Source of the DNA: Candidatus Binataceae bacterium
GTDB lineage: Bacteria; Desulfobacterota; Binatia; Binatales; Binataceae
Assembly: GCA_035308025.1 (NCBI GenBank)
Contig: DATGHL010000041.1
Location: forward strand, 1-64,000
Direction: 5' to 3'
DNA length: 64,000 bases
In this document: in pieces, positions 17,471 to 26,140 of the stretch
How positions within the stretch are numbered: the first letter of the stretch is position 1
Layout: every line of letters starts with the position of its first letter
Translations under genes and position numbers: made by a program
The notes under the pieces: generated by a model
What the model was told of the DNA's origin: nothing
Databases searched by the model: none
The model's input: the letters and a program-made list of their open reading frames with translations, nothing else

Positions 17471-19396
17471 TCAGTCTTGATGGAACTTTTGATTGAGGCT
17501 GACGGCGCATTGGCCGGTGGTCTGCGCATTGCCGAAATAGTCATTGCAGGTCCGGCTGGCGGTGGTCGAGAAATACAGATTGGTCTCGGTCTGCCGATAT
17601 ATATCGGTGGTATTGTCGATGGTGATTCCGGTGGTCCCGCCGGCTTCCGGGATTTCGGACATCGGCGTCGAGGTTTGCGGGAAGCCATTCGTGATGTTGT
17701 AGGAAAAAAGGCAACCGCTGCTGCTGTCATCCTTCGGGCAGTTGTTTTGCACCCCGATGAAGAGCATGTCCTTAATGCCGTCGCGCAGAGTTTCAGTGGG
17801 GGGCGAGCAAGCCGCCGGCGCGGTCGCTAGCGAGAAGGCTCCGACTGACGCAGTACTCAGCGTTCCCGCGCTGATCGGGAAGGCGATCAGCCTGGGGAAA
17901 TCGTCGATGTTGAAGCCGCAGCCGTAGATCAATCCGGTGCCGTCGGTCGAATTGATGAAGGCGCTGTCGAAGGCGCCGGCGGGAACGACCGCGCCGCCGA
18001 GGCCGATGCCGCTGCCGAGGATCGCGGTAACGGAGGTTGAAAGGGTAGTGTTCGATTGGGTGAGAAAGGAACCGAGCGCGAGGCCGGGAGGATGGCCCTG
18101 GGAGAAAGCGTAAACGGCTTCGCGGTCGATATCGATGAGCGGTGGGTCTGCGATCGCAGCGGTAACCGCGCCGGTAAGACTGCCGATGATCAGTGATGCC
18201 GCGCCCAGACAGGGCGCGCTGCCGGCGAGGCAACTCCCGGGCGAACTGGAATTCGTCCTGACATAAAAGAGCCCGCCGGTGAGGTCGGCGACAAAGAGGT
18301 TGCCGGAGACCGGATCGAAGACCGTAGGGGTCAGTTGATGACCGCCGGTGGTGGTGACAGCGGGCGCCGCCGCGGTGCCCCATCCGGTGACGATGGCGGG
18401 CGGATTGGCCGGCGTGGCGTTGAAGACCGGCGCGATCGCCAGCACGTGACCGCCGTCGTCGGTGACGTAAGCGGTATCGCTGCCGTAATCGACATAGGGT
18501 GAAGAGGCGGTGGCGCTGTTGAGGCTGCTGTAGGTTACGGTGTATTCGCAGGGCGCAACGGCGCCGTTGACCGCGCAATCTGCAAGCGCCGTCGTCACGC
18601 CCGCAACGGAGTTGTAGGGCGCGGGAAACGGCCGGGAAGCCGCGGTCGGCACGTCGCCCTCGCGCCAGAGCAGCACATGAAAGAGCGCTTGCGCAGCGCC
18701 CTGATTCTGATTTTCGACAAACGCGATTTTGGTTCCGTCGAGGGAGATTACCGGCTCGCCATTGAGGGGCTGAGCGGGATTCTGCGATGCGTTGTAGACG
18801 AACTTGGGCGTCGGGGCGGTGCCCGGGCAATAGCCCATGCCGTCGTCATTCACGTAGAGATTTTCGTAGGCGATCAGGTTGAATTGATTCGCGCTGGTGT
18901 TGGCGAGCGTGTAGACGACATAGTCGCCGCCGTTGCCGCTGCATTTGCCGGCGGTGGAGTTAAAGGAATACTTGGCCGGAAAGGTTCGCCGCACCTGCGA
19001 ATTGGTCGAGCTGCCGAGCGCCTCCGACCAGTCGCGCTTGAGGCGCCCCGGACGGCTTTTCGCGGTCGAAGGTTTGGAGACGGACGAGAAGACTGCGGCT
19101 TGGAGATCGAGCGGTTGGCGCGCCACCGGAGCGGCGCTGCGCTGCCGCCGCATCAGATCGAGCCAGTAACGCGGATTGCGCTCGACGCGAGCGCGGGTCG
19201 AGTCGTCCGAGGGGGTGGAGAAAATTACGTGGCGATCGCTCCAGTCGGTGGGAATCCCAACGAAAGGTCTGCCGGCAGCCGCTTCGAATCCAAGCTCGAC
19301 GCTTGATGCATCGGGGGCCTCCACAGCGAGGGCCGCGAGGGGAAATAGTGCAAGCGCAAAGACGAGCGCGAAAAACTGGATTGGCAACGACCTCAT
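17471..19396 (-). CDS. Secreted protein of unknown function, probable beta-propeller
   Basis: 641 aa. An N-terminal signal (QFFALVFALALFPLAALA) is followed by a charged segment (to about residue 140) and a long beta-rich, Ser/Thr/Asn-rich body. Repeated units of the kind GEPVISLDGTKIAFVENQ, DTAYVTDDGGHVLAIAPV, NLFVADLTGGLFYVRTN and EAVYAFSQGHPPG resemble propeller blades. Paired cysteines (SPGSCLAGSAPCLGAASL) fit an exported protein. I do not recognise a catalytic motif. It is convergent with the collagen-like gene across a terminator. Confidence 0.6.
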   Translation of the reverse strand: MRSLPIQFFALVFALALFPLAALAVEAPDASSVELGFEAAAGRPFVGIPTDWSDRHVIFSTPSDDSTRARVERNPRYWLDLMRRQRSAAPVARQPLDLQAAVFSSVSKPSTAKSRPGRLKRDWSEALGSSTNSQVRRTFPAKYSFNSTAGKCSGNGGDYVVYTLANTSANQFNLIAYENLYVNDDGMGYCPGTAPTPKFVYNASQNPAQPLNGEPVISLDGTKIAFVENQNQGAAQALFHVLLWREGDVPTAASRPFPAPYNSVAGVTTALADCAVNGAVAPCEYTVTYSSLNSATASSPYVDYGSDTAYVTDDGGHVLAIAPVFNATPANPPAIVTGWGTAAAPAVTTTGGHQLTPTVFDPVSGNLFVADLTGGLFYVRTNSSSPGSCLAGSAPCLGAASLIIGSLTGAVTAAIADPPLIDIDREAVYAFSQGHPPGLALGSFLTQSNTTLSTSVTAILGSGIGLGGAVVPAGAFDSAFINSTDGTGLIYGCGFNIDDFPRLIAFPISAGTLSTASVGAFSLATAPAACSPPTETLRDGIKDMLFIGVQNNCPKDDSSSGCLFSYNITNGFPQTSTPMSEIPEAGGTTGITIDNTTDIYRQTETNLYFSTTASRTCNDYFGNAQTTGQCAVSLNQKFHQD

Positions 19397-19498
19397 CGGC
19401 TAACTCCACTCAACTTGGGCTGGAACGCGTCGTCGCCTAAGAAAGCGCACTTTTACACGTCCGTTGAACCCAATCCGCTCAAGTGTAGCCGAATCGCG

Positions 19499-20500
19499 TC
19501 AGTTTGGCATCCAGGCGATCGCACGAATTTCGCCAAATTCGCGGCGGTTCTTGCTCCAGGTTGCGCCCGCGTCGTGGCTCGTAAAGACATAGCCGTGGAG
19601 GCTGTTGGCGACGACGACGTCCGGATTCGCCGGATGAGTGGCGATCCAGTAAACCACGGAATTCGCCTCGACCGGCAGCTTGCAGGATTGCCAGGTCGCG
19701 CCGCCGTCCATGGTGCGCTGGATGGTTCCGCGCTTGCCCGGGATGAAGTCGCCGTTGCCGACGAAGATCACGTTGGGGTCGTCGGGCTTGAGCGCCATCC
19801 CGCGGCAGTAGGAGATCGCGTCGCGCTCGGCGAATTTGGGAAAGCCGTGCAGCGACCAGCTCTCACCGTCGTCGAGGCTGGTCCAGATGCCGTCGGGGGT
19901 CGTGGCGTAGAGCTTGGGCTTGACGCCAACGCCGCGCGCGACGCCGTGAATATCCTGATTGAGCATCTTGTCGCCGAGCGGCGGCAGGCGGAGCCACGAA
20001 TCCCCGCCGTCGCGGCTGCGGAAGATGCCGTCAATCTCGACGCCGACAAAAACGGTGCGCGGGTCGGCGGAATCGACCACGATGTTGGTGACTTTGGGGG
20101 CGCCGGCAAAGCATTCCTTGGCCATCGGCACAGCCAGCTTCTCCCAGGTCGCGCCACGATCCTTCGAGCGATAGACGTTGGGCGCTTTGGTGCCGGCGAA
20201 GAGGATGTCGGGATCGCGCGGATGCCACGAGGCCGACCAAATCTGCTGCCCATCCATCGGCGAATCGACCAGATCCCAGCTCGCGCCGTTGTCGTCGCTG
20301 CAGTAGAGCCCGGCCTCGGAACCGGCGAGCAGATGATGAGGATTATGCGGCGATACCGCGAGCGTGCGAATTTGCACCTCACCGGGTTCGGCGTGGAAGG
20401 GCAGCTTCATCTTGCTGCGCCGCCAATGATCGCCGCTGTCCGGACTGAACCAGACGCCCGCGCCAACGGTGCCGACACAGATTGTAAATCCTTGTGCCAT
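19499..20500 (-). CDS. BNR/Asp-box beta-propeller (sialidase-like) protein
   Basis: 333 aa from the ATG at 20500, chosen because GAGGTGA lies directly upstream; a longer frame to 20542 lacks this. Seven Asp boxes of the form S-x-D-x-G-x-x-W are visible: SPDSGDHW, SDDNGASW, SKDRGATW, SRDGGDSW, SLDDGESW, TMDGGATW and SHDAGATW. This gives a complete propeller of the sialidase/Vps10 type. No sialidase Arg triad or FRIP motif is seen, so glycosidase activity is doubtful. There is no signal peptide, so it should be cytoplasmic. Confidence 0.8.
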   Translation of the reverse strand: MAQGFTICVGTVGAGVWFSPDSGDHWRRSKMKLPFHAEPGEVQIRTLAVSPHNPHHLLAGSEAGLYCSDDNGASWDLVDSPMDGQQIWSASWHPRDPDILFAGTKAPNVYRSKDRGATWEKLAVPMAKECFAGAPKVTNIVVDSADPRTVFVGVEIDGIFRSRDGGDSWLRLPPLGDKMLNQDIHGVARGVGVKPKLYATTPDGIWTSLDDGESWSLHGFPKFAERDAISYCRGMALKPDDPNVIFVGNGDFIPGKRGTIQRTMDGGATWQSCKLPVEANSVVYWIATHPANPDVVVANSLHGYVFTSHDAGATWSKNRREFGEIRAIAWMPN

Positions 20501-20714
20501 GATGATCACCTCACGGATTAGCCGGATTAGCGCGACGAGCATCGCCGCGTCGCCGGCCGCTGATCGGGTTATAGGGCAGGTCGCACCGGTTTCACAAGCT
20601 CATCGACCGTATCCGCGCAAGCCGCTCCTCGCTATCGGCCATAACCTGCTATATCCCGATTAGCGGGATGTTTCACCGCGCCTCGGCGATGAGAGCCAAT
20701 AAGGAGTTGTAGCG

Positions 20715-21638
20715 ATGAGCGGGATCAAGATCGGGATTGGCTTCGGTCAATGGCAATATGGCCTGCCCGAGCCGGAGCTGTTGTGCCGCTACGCCGAGAC
20801 GGCCGAGGCCGTCGGCCTCGATTCCATCTGGCTTTCCGACCATATCGTGACGCGCAATCCGACCCTGGATATTGCGTGTATGTTTGCGATGATCGCGGCG
20901 CGCACGAAGCGGATGAAGATGGGACCGAGCGTGCTGACCCTGCCCGCCCGCAATCCGGTACACGTGGCGAAGACCTATGCGACGCTCGATTATCTCTCCA
21001 ATGGCCGGATGGTGATGGCGGTCGGCAGCGGCAGCGATTTGCGCGACCTCGCGGCGAGCGGCGTGCCGGTGGAGGAGCGCGGCAAGCGGCTCGACGAGGG
21101 TATCGCGATCTTGCGCAGGCTGTGGACGGAATCCCACGTCACGCATCGTGGAGCGTTCTACCAGTTCGACGACGTGACCCTCGAGCCCAAGCCGCGCAAG
21201 GGCGCGCTCGACATCTGGATCGGCGGCAAGAGCGACGCGATTCTCAAGCGGGTCGCGCGCTTGGGTGACGGCTGGTTTCCGGCGCTTACCACGCCGGCTG
21301 AATTCAAGCATGACATGGCCAAGCTGATTGCGTTTGGCGAAGAGCGCGGACGCAAGGTGAATCCGCGCGAGGCCGGGGTCCTGCTGCTCACGCACGTCTG
21401 CGAAGATCGTGACGCCGGATGGCAGACGGTCGCGCCATTCCTGCGCAACCTGCCGATGCGCCAGGAGGACCTCGCGGAGCGTTGCCTGATCGGTCCCGCC
21501 AGTGAAATCATTGAAAAACTTGGCGCTTTTGTCGAGGCCGGTTGTACGAAGTTCGTTCTGCGGCCATCCTGTCCACCGACCGAGGTTCTCGGACAAATCG
21601 ATCTTTACGGTAGGCAAATTCTTCCCCGTTTCGTTTAA
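20715..21638 (+). CDS. LLM-class flavin-dependent oxidoreductase
   Basis: 307 aa with a good AAGGAG site. TIM-barrel luciferase-like family: an IGFGQWQYGLPEPELL start, LDSIWLSDHIVTRNPTLD, KRMKMGPSVLTLPARNPVHVAKTYATLDYLSNGRMVMAVGSG, and a late substrate loop. Members use F420H2 or FMNH2 to reduce or oxidise diverse small molecules. The sequence does not settle which cofactor or substrate. Monocistronic. Confidence 0.85.
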   Translation: MSGIKIGIGFGQWQYGLPEPELLCRYAETAEAVGLDSIWLSDHIVTRNPTLDIACMFAMIAARTKRMKMGPSVLTLPARNPVHVAKTYATLDYLSNGRMVMAVGSGSDLRDLAASGVPVEERGKRLDEGIAILRRLWTESHVTHRGAFYQFDDVTLEPKPRKGALDIWIGGKSDAILKRVARLGDGWFPALTTPAEFKHDMAKLIAFGEERGRKVNPREAGVLLLTHVCEDRDAGWQTVAPFLRNLPMRQEDLAERCLIGPASEIIEKLGAFVEAGCTKFVLRPSCPPTEVLGQIDLYGRQILPRFV

Positions 21639-21896
21639 GGCTATGAGCGGCGCTGCTTAGAGAAGTTGCCACTTTGCACCTGGGTGCCAAGGATCCCTTG
21701 CATCGACGTGCATGAAATCGAGGAAAGCCGCGATTTTTCGACTGGTCCGCCAATTGCTCACATAAGAATTAGCTTCGTTGTAGTCCCCCGAGTACCGCGG
21801 AGCGGCCATAAAAGGCGTCGGTTCGGATCACGCGTCCCTAGTCCTCCCGCGGATACGGGCCGACGCCATCTCTCCAGCCAACGACTTTGGAGCACA

Positions 21897-23276
21897 TCAC
21901 GACCGCAAGAGTTCGCGATAGAATTTTATCGCCCCCTCGACATCGGCGAGGAAGTTGTATTCGTTCGGTGCGTGAATCACCCCGGTCGACGGCCCCGGAC
22001 CGAAGACGACAGGCTTAAGGCCGGCGGCGGCGTAGATACCCGCCTCAGTGCATCCGGCCTTGACGGTGGTGCGCAGCGGCAAGCCAGCGCGCGCGAGTGC
22101 GCCCAAGGCGAGCTCTACGGTTTCGCTGTCAAGCGCGCCGCGAAAGCCCGGGTTGGCGCGACGTTCGCGCAGGTCGAGTTCAAGGCCGGGCGCGTCGTCG
22201 CGTAGGCGGGTGACGATCCGCGCGACGCCCTCGCGCACGCGGTCGAGATCCAGTGACGGTGGCGGGCGCAATTCGAAGTCGAGGGTGAGGGAATTGGAGG
22301 TCGAGCGGATCACGCCCGGATTGCAGGTCAGGGTTGGCGACGCGTAGTCGGGTTCGGGCGGGCCGGCCTGATCGGCGAACTGTTGGAGTGCCGCAGCGAA
22401 GCTGGCGAGAGTTGCTAGCGCCGCGTGGGGAAGCAATGCGGATAAGCTTTCGTCGATGGCGATGGTTTGCGTATCGGGAATCCCCCCTGGCGCGGCGCCT
22501 TGCAGGAGGACCTCGCAGCGCGCGGGAACTTTGTTCACGGCGTCGCCGCCGCTGATCGAGGCGACGCTTAACTCCGGTCGTACCGCGAGGGCGTCGAGCG
22601 CGAGCAGGATCGCGTTACGGCCGAGCGCCGGGGTGCTCGAGTGCGCGGCACGCCCGGCGAAGAGCAGCCGTTGCATCTTGGCAGCCGAACGTGGCGGCGA
22701 ATCGGGCCGGAAACCCACGCGCAACTCGAAGACCATCAGGCCTTTGTGTGCGGTTACCACTTCGAGACGGGACGGCTCGCCGACGAAGGCGAGTGCGCCG
22801 CGCGGCAATAATCCCGCCGTGGCGAGCTCCTTCGCTCCGACCAGGCCGTGCTCCTCGCCGAAGGTCGCGACCAGCCAGGTCTGACGCCGCGGCTTCGCAC
22901 CAATCAGCGCCATCACCTTCGCGACGAAATCCAGTTTGGTATCGGCGGCGCCGAGCCCGTAGACGCGATCGGCCTTTATGATCGCGGCAAACGGATCGCC
23001 GCCACACTCGGTCCAGAGCTCGGGATTTCCGGGCGGCACCGTATCGAGATGGGTATTCAACATCAGCGGCGCTGCGGCGGGATCGGCGCCCGGGATCATC
23101 GCGAGCAGGTTGACCTGCGTCTCGCCCTCGTCCTTTGAGGGAATGAGCCGCGCTTCGATCCCGGCCGGCGCGAGCAGCTCGCGGGCGCATAGCTCGGCGA
23201 TCGTGCGCGTGCCCTCGTGGGTTACGCTGCGGCATCCGATTAGCCGTCGGCACCATGCGAGCGTTTGGTCGTTCAT
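21897..23276 (-). CDS. M20-family metallopeptidase (ArgE/ACY1/DapE type)
   Basis: 459 aa. Metal and catalytic residues are readable in order: NTHLDTVPPG (His ligand and catalytic-helper Asp), GLGAADTKLDF (bridging Asp), FGEEHG (general-base Glu plus ligand Glu), and near the end GVIHAPNEYNFL (His ligand). The dimerisation domain lies between about residues 205 and 340. It hydrolyses an N-acyl amino acid or dipeptide with two zinc ions. The chain is about 60-80 residues longer than compact ArgE relatives, mainly in the middle. Specificity is unknown. Confidence 0.85.
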   Translation of the reverse strand: MNDQTLAWCRRLIGCRSVTHEGTRTIAELCARELLAPAGIEARLIPSKDEGETQVNLLAMIPGADPAAAPLMLNTHLDTVPPGNPELWTECGGDPFAAIIKADRVYGLGAADTKLDFVAKVMALIGAKPRRQTWLVATFGEEHGLVGAKELATAGLLPRGALAFVGEPSRLEVVTAHKGLMVFELRVGFRPDSPPRSAAKMQRLLFAGRAAHSSTPALGRNAILLALDALAVRPELSVASISGGDAVNKVPARCEVLLQGAAPGGIPDTQTIAIDESLSALLPHAALATLASFAAALQQFADQAGPPEPDYASPTLTCNPGVIRSTSNSLTLDFELRPPPSLDLDRVREGVARIVTRLRDDAPGLELDLRERRANPGFRGALDSETVELALGALARAGLPLRTTVKAGCTEAGIYAAAGLKPVVFGPGPSTGVIHAPNEYNFLADVEGAIKFYRELLRS

Positions 23277-23390
23277 CGCGAACCTTCCGCCGCGCCGATC
23301 CTGCCGATCACGGCGAGGTCTTGCGGCAAGGTCATTGTAGGCCGCGGCGCGGCGGGAGTTCAGGGACTATCGCTGTCGATGATGTGGCCG

Positions 23391-23801
23391 TCAGGCGGCA
23401 GGCTCGCAGTTGACCATCCAGGCGATGCCGAAGCGATCAGTCACCATACCGAAGCGCTCGGCAAAGAAAGTCTTCGTCATCGGCATCTGCACGCCCCCTT
23501 TCTCCGCCAACTCGCCGAATATCCGCTCCGCGTCGGCAACGGTATCGACACCGACCGAAACATAGAGACCCTTTGGTTGCTGGTAGTGATCGGGCGGGGC
23601 GTCCGAGCCCATGAGGAGCGTGTTGCCTACCCGCAGACGGGCATGGATGATCTGCTCGCGCGATGCTGGTGTCACCTGATCGGCCATCGGCGATTCGCCG
23701 TAGGTCAGCATCAGTTCGAGTTTTCCGCCGAAACAGCGCTCGTAAAACTTGAATGCGGTTGCGCATTCGCCCTTGAATCCCAGATAAGCACTCAATTGCA
23801 C
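23391..23801 (-). CDS. VOC-superfamily (PhnB/glyoxalase-like) protein
   Basis: 136 aa from a GTG with AGGAGAA upstream. A PhnB-like single-chain pair of beta-alpha-beta-beta-beta modules: LSAYLGFKGECATAFKFYERCFGGKLELMLTYGESP, then GNTLLMGSDAPPDHYQQPKGLYVSVGVDTVADAERIF, ending DRFGIAWMVNCEPAA. Members of this subgroup often lack known enzyme activity. It is the last gene of an ArsR-headed operon, 45 bp after the DUF899 gene. Confidence 0.85.
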   Translation of the reverse strand: MQLSAYLGFKGECATAFKFYERCFGGKLELMLTYGESPMADQVTPASREQIIHARLRVGNTLLMGSDAPPDHYQQPKGLYVSVGVDTVADAERIFGELAEKGGVQMPMTKTFFAERFGMVTDRFGIAWMVNCEPAA

Positions 23802-23846
23802 GGTGCAGTTCTCCTATTAGCTAATCCTCTTGAAAATCGTTCGCTC

Positions 23847-24629
23847 TCACTTGTGAATCGAACATCCACAGGGCGGCGCGTGATAACGGCCGTTCCCTTC
23901 GACGATTCCACCCTTGCCGTACATGTTCCGGGGTCGAGCCCAGTCGCCCAGCGAGTGATATGGCCCAGCCTCATTGCGCCCCTTCGGCATCACGTCGAGA
24001 TACCCGTAGATGCCGAGAAACTGCTCGCCGCCGCGGCCATACGTCGAATAGGTATGGAAGATCTCGCCTGTTTCGTCCTTGTAGAAAATGCTATCCCCGG
24101 AGAGATCTTCCAATCCGGCGGCCCATTCCGGGGCCGGCTGAAAGTTGTAAAGTGCGTGGCCGGAAGCAATTTGCTCGGCGGTAAAGGAGACGTTGAAATC
24201 GTAATTGAAGTCGCTGTGATAGGAGGAAACCCAAGGGAAGCGCCAACCCATCCGTTTGCGAACAGTTTCGATCTCCGAGATCGGCGCACGCGCCACCGCC
24301 GCATAGGTTACGTCATGATTTTGAAGATGCTCGAGTATGCCATCGAGGTGGTCAACCTCGAGCGAGCAGCCGACGCATTGGTGCGCAGCACCCGGTCCCA
24401 TCATGAAATGCTTAACGAAAAGCTGACTGCGGCCGTCGAATAGTTCGGCGAGCGTAATCTTGCCGTCGGGACCGTCAAAGACGTATGACTTCTCGACCTT
24501 GATCCACGGCAGCGCGCGGCGCTGCGCACTGACCTTGTCGCGCATCCGCGTCAACTCCTTCTCATTAGCCAGAAGCTGCTGACGTGCGGCGAGCCACTCC
24601 TCGCGTGACACGATTGGGTTGTGATTCAT
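23847..24629 (-). CDS. DUF899 thioredoxin-like protein
   Basis: 260 aa from the ATG at 24629, which has GGAAGGAGA upstream; the longer frame to 24797 has no such support. Family-typical start NPIVSREEWLAARQQLLANEKELTRMRD, then LPWIKVEKSYVFDGPDGKITLAELFDGRSQL, the HFMMGPGAAHQCVGCSLEVDHLDG stretch, and a C-terminal DVMPKGRNE segment. DUF899 proteins have a thioredoxin fold without a classical CxxC; here the pair is CVGC. Their reaction is not established. They commonly sit beside ArsR, SRPBCC and VOC genes, as here. Confidence 0.85.
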   Translation of the reverse strand: MNHNPIVSREEWLAARQQLLANEKELTRMRDKVSAQRRALPWIKVEKSYVFDGPDGKITLAELFDGRSQLFVKHFMMGPGAAHQCVGCSLEVDHLDGILEHLQNHDVTYAAVARAPISEIETVRKRMGWRFPWVSSYHSDFNYDFNVSFTAEQIASGHALYNFQPAPEWAAGLEDLSGDSIFYKDETGEIFHTYSTYGRGGEQFLGIYGYLDVMPKGRNEAGPYHSLGDWARPRNMYGKGGIVEGNGRYHAPPCGCSIHK

Positions 24630-24661
24630 CTGTGCATCTCCTTCCTTTTCGGTTGTGCCGG

Positions 24662-25159
24662 TTATGCCGAGAGCGGCATCCAGACCTCGATTCCGCCGGT
24701 TCCGGTTGAGGGATTGAACTCCTCGCCATAGCGTTCGAAGAAGTCGGGTGCATCGGGAGCCGCGTGAGCAAGTTGATAGCCTGAGCTGGGTAGCCACTCA
24801 CGCAAGATGGTATCGACAGTAATGTGCACCTGAGACACATGTGCTCGATGATGAAAGATCGCGCAGCGCTGCGCCGGAATCGTCGCTCGGGTGAGATCAG
24901 CCGTTACGTCGGCGAAGCCGGAAACCTCGACACCCGCGAGGTACTCGATCGGCGCACTGCCAAACATGTTGAAGCATAGACCATAGGTCGTGCGACCCAC
25001 CTGGCTGGGGATCTTACCGAGATGCGACGCGAAACGCTCCCACTGCATCGGAACTGTGTTCATCGTCGATGCAGTGAAGCGTTCACGCAATCCGACAATG
25101 AGTATTGGTCCCACGTTTTCGATGCGCGGCGTTTCAAATTGTTTAAGTTTGCTGCCCAC
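24662..25159 (-). CDS. GyrI-like (AraC effector-binding type) small-molecule-binding protein
   Basis: 165 aa from a GTG at 25159 with GGAGG 8 bases upstream. A SHS2-type binding domain runs the full length: PRIENVGPILIVGLRERFT, GKTxYGLCFN-like TTYGLCFNMFG, AGVEVSGFADV, IPAQRCAIFHHRAHVSQVHITVDTILREWLPSSGYQLA, DFFERYGEEFNP, GIEVWMPL. There is no DNA-binding domain. It may sense or sequester a ligand related to the operon's function. It lies between the SRPBCC and DUF899 genes. Confidence 0.82.
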   Translation of the reverse strand: MGSKLKQFETPRIENVGPILIVGLRERFTASTMNTVPMQWERFASHLGKIPSQVGRTTYGLCFNMFGSAPIEYLAGVEVSGFADVTADLTRATIPAQRCAIFHHRAHVSQVHITVDTILREWLPSSGYQLAHAAPDAPDFFERYGEEFNPSTGTGGIEVWMPLSA

Positions 25160-25192
25160 GCTTGCATCCTCCTTGGTGTTGGGTTGATTCGA

Positions 25193-25663
25193 TTAGGCAA
25201 TCGCCAGGTAACCGGCGAGCCGCTCGAGCGAGCTGCTCCAGCCGGCGCGATGGGCATCGCGCGCCGTGACTGATTCGAAGAGCGCCTGACGCAACGTCAG
25301 GAGGGTTTTGCCGTCGCGCTCGTCGAAAGTAACAGTTAGTAGTGTTTCGGGTCCTTTCGCGTTGCCTGCCGCATCGGCCCAGAGATAAGTGCAGACCAGC
25401 CGCTCGGGCGGCACGATCTCGCGATAGACCCCTTGCTGCCAATGGTCAGTGCCGTCGGCGGAACGCATGTGAAAGCGATAGGCGCCCCCGGGTCGCAGGT
25501 CCATCTGCAGGACAGAGCCGGTAAAGCCTTTCGGGCCGATCCAGCGCGCGCGTTGCTCGGGCTCAGTCCAGGCCTTGAAGACCAGCGCGCGCGGCGCGTC
25601 AAAGGTACGCGTGAGGACCAATTCACGTTCTGAGATTTCGATCGCAGCACTACTTGCGCCCAT
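25193..25663 (-). CDS. SRPBCC (AHSA1-type) ligand-binding protein
   Basis: 156 aa, ATG at 25663 with GGAGAAG upstream, overlapping the 3' end of arsR by 14 bp. Start-ART fold: ELVLTRTFDAPRALVFKAWTEPEQRARWIGPKGF, DLRPGGAYRFHMRSADGTDHWQQGVYREIVPPERLVCTYLW, TVTFDERDGKTLLTLRQALFES, AGWSSSLERLAGYLA. This deep-pocket fold binds hydrophobic ligands. ArsR plus AHSA1 pairs are very common, and the ArsR partner is thought to sense or control the ligand pathway. Confidence 0.9.
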   Translation of the reverse strand: MGASSAAIEISERELVLTRTFDAPRALVFKAWTEPEQRARWIGPKGFTGSVLQMDLRPGGAYRFHMRSADGTDHWQQGVYREIVPPERLVCTYLWADAAGNAKGPETLLTVTFDERDGKTLLTLRQALFESVTARDAHRAGWSSSLERLAGYLAIA

Positions 25664-26006
25664 GCTTCTTCTCCTTGTTCTGCTTGTTCTTTAGCTCCTT
25701 CAAGTACTCGTCCAGCCGATCGAAACTTTCCTCCCAAAAGCGCCGATAGTGCTCCAGCCAGTCGGCAACATCCTTGAGCGGCGCCACCGCTAGCCGGCAT
25801 GGCCGCCACTGCGCGTCGCGGCTCCGCGCGATCAGGCCGGCGCGCTCCAGCACTTTGAGATGTTTGGAGATTGCCGGCAGGCTCATTGCGAAGGGCGCGG
25901 CCAGCTCGCCCACCGAGCGCTCGCCCGCGGCAAGGCGGGCGAGGATCGCGCGGCGCGTCGGATCGGACAAAGCCGCGAAAGTGGTGCTGAGTTGATCGGA
26001 AGGCAT
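25650..26006 (-). CDS. ArsR-family winged-helix repressor
   Basis: 118 aa starting MPSDQLSTTFAALSDPTRRAILARL, the usual N-terminus; an upstream ATG at 26021 adds five residues and would abut the operator. The DNA-binding helix is in SVGELAAPFAMSLPAISKHLKVLERAGLIARSR. No metal-binding cysteine motif (ELCVCDL) is present, so it is not a metal sensor of the classic type. It heads the operon arsR, SRPBCC, GyrI, DUF899, VOC, and a perfect palindrome sits directly upstream, consistent with autorepression. Confidence 0.92.
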   Translation of the reverse strand: MPSDQLSTTFAALSDPTRRAILARLAAGERSVGELAAPFAMSLPAISKHLKVLERAGLIARSRDAQWRPCRLAVAPLKDVADWLEHYRRFWEESFDRLDEYLKELKNKQNKEKKHGRK

Positions 26007-26022
26007 CTTGTGCTGAACCATA

Positions 26023-26071
26023 CAGTTAATTAACTGATAAGTAAAATACAAAGTTGGCTTGTTCGTGTCAA
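26023..26071 (-). promoter_or_regulatory. Promoter and palindromic operator of the arsR operon
   Basis: On the minus strand TTGACA (26066-26071) and TATTTT (26043-26048) are exactly 17 bases apart. Immediately downstream, over the expected start of transcription, is the perfect 14-bp palindrome CAGTTAATTAACTG (26023-26036). A repressor bound there would block the promoter. The Mu-like element begins 18 bases upstream of the -35 box, so the core promoter is intact. Confidence 0.75.
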
Positions 26072-26084
26072 GCGCGGAGCGGTG

Positions 26085-26089
26085 ATGAG
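26085..26089. repeat. Target-site duplication, left copy (ATGAG)
   Basis: This 5-bp copy directly precedes the TG terminus of the Mu-like element. The identical ATGAG at 38961-38965 directly follows its CA terminus. Five bases is the duplication length made by Mu-type transposition. Confidence 0.9.
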
Positions 26090-26096
26090 TGTGGGC

Positions 26097-26140
26097 GATC
26101 ACTTGAAACTGGCAATCCGATCACTTGAAGCTGGCAATCG
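26097..26140 (+). repeat. Two tandem 22-bp repeats at the left end of the element
   Basis: Copies at 26097-26118 and 26119-26140 share 20 of 22 bases, with core GATCACTTGAA(A/G)CTGGCAAT. The CACTTGAAG core resembles the MuA L1 site as I remember it, and both copies point inward as transposase sites do. Probable transposase-binding sites. Confidence 0.75.

Noticed and set aside
19415-20521. 368-codon plus-strand frame opposite the Asp-box protein
   Set aside because: Antisense composition, no start signal. The minus-strand frame shows seven Asp boxes.
21639-21896. Possible gene in the gap after the first LLM oxidoreductase
   Set aside because: The frames here run into antisense of the M20 peptidase gene or are Arg-rich with no motif. 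I see nothing but a few short inverted repeats.
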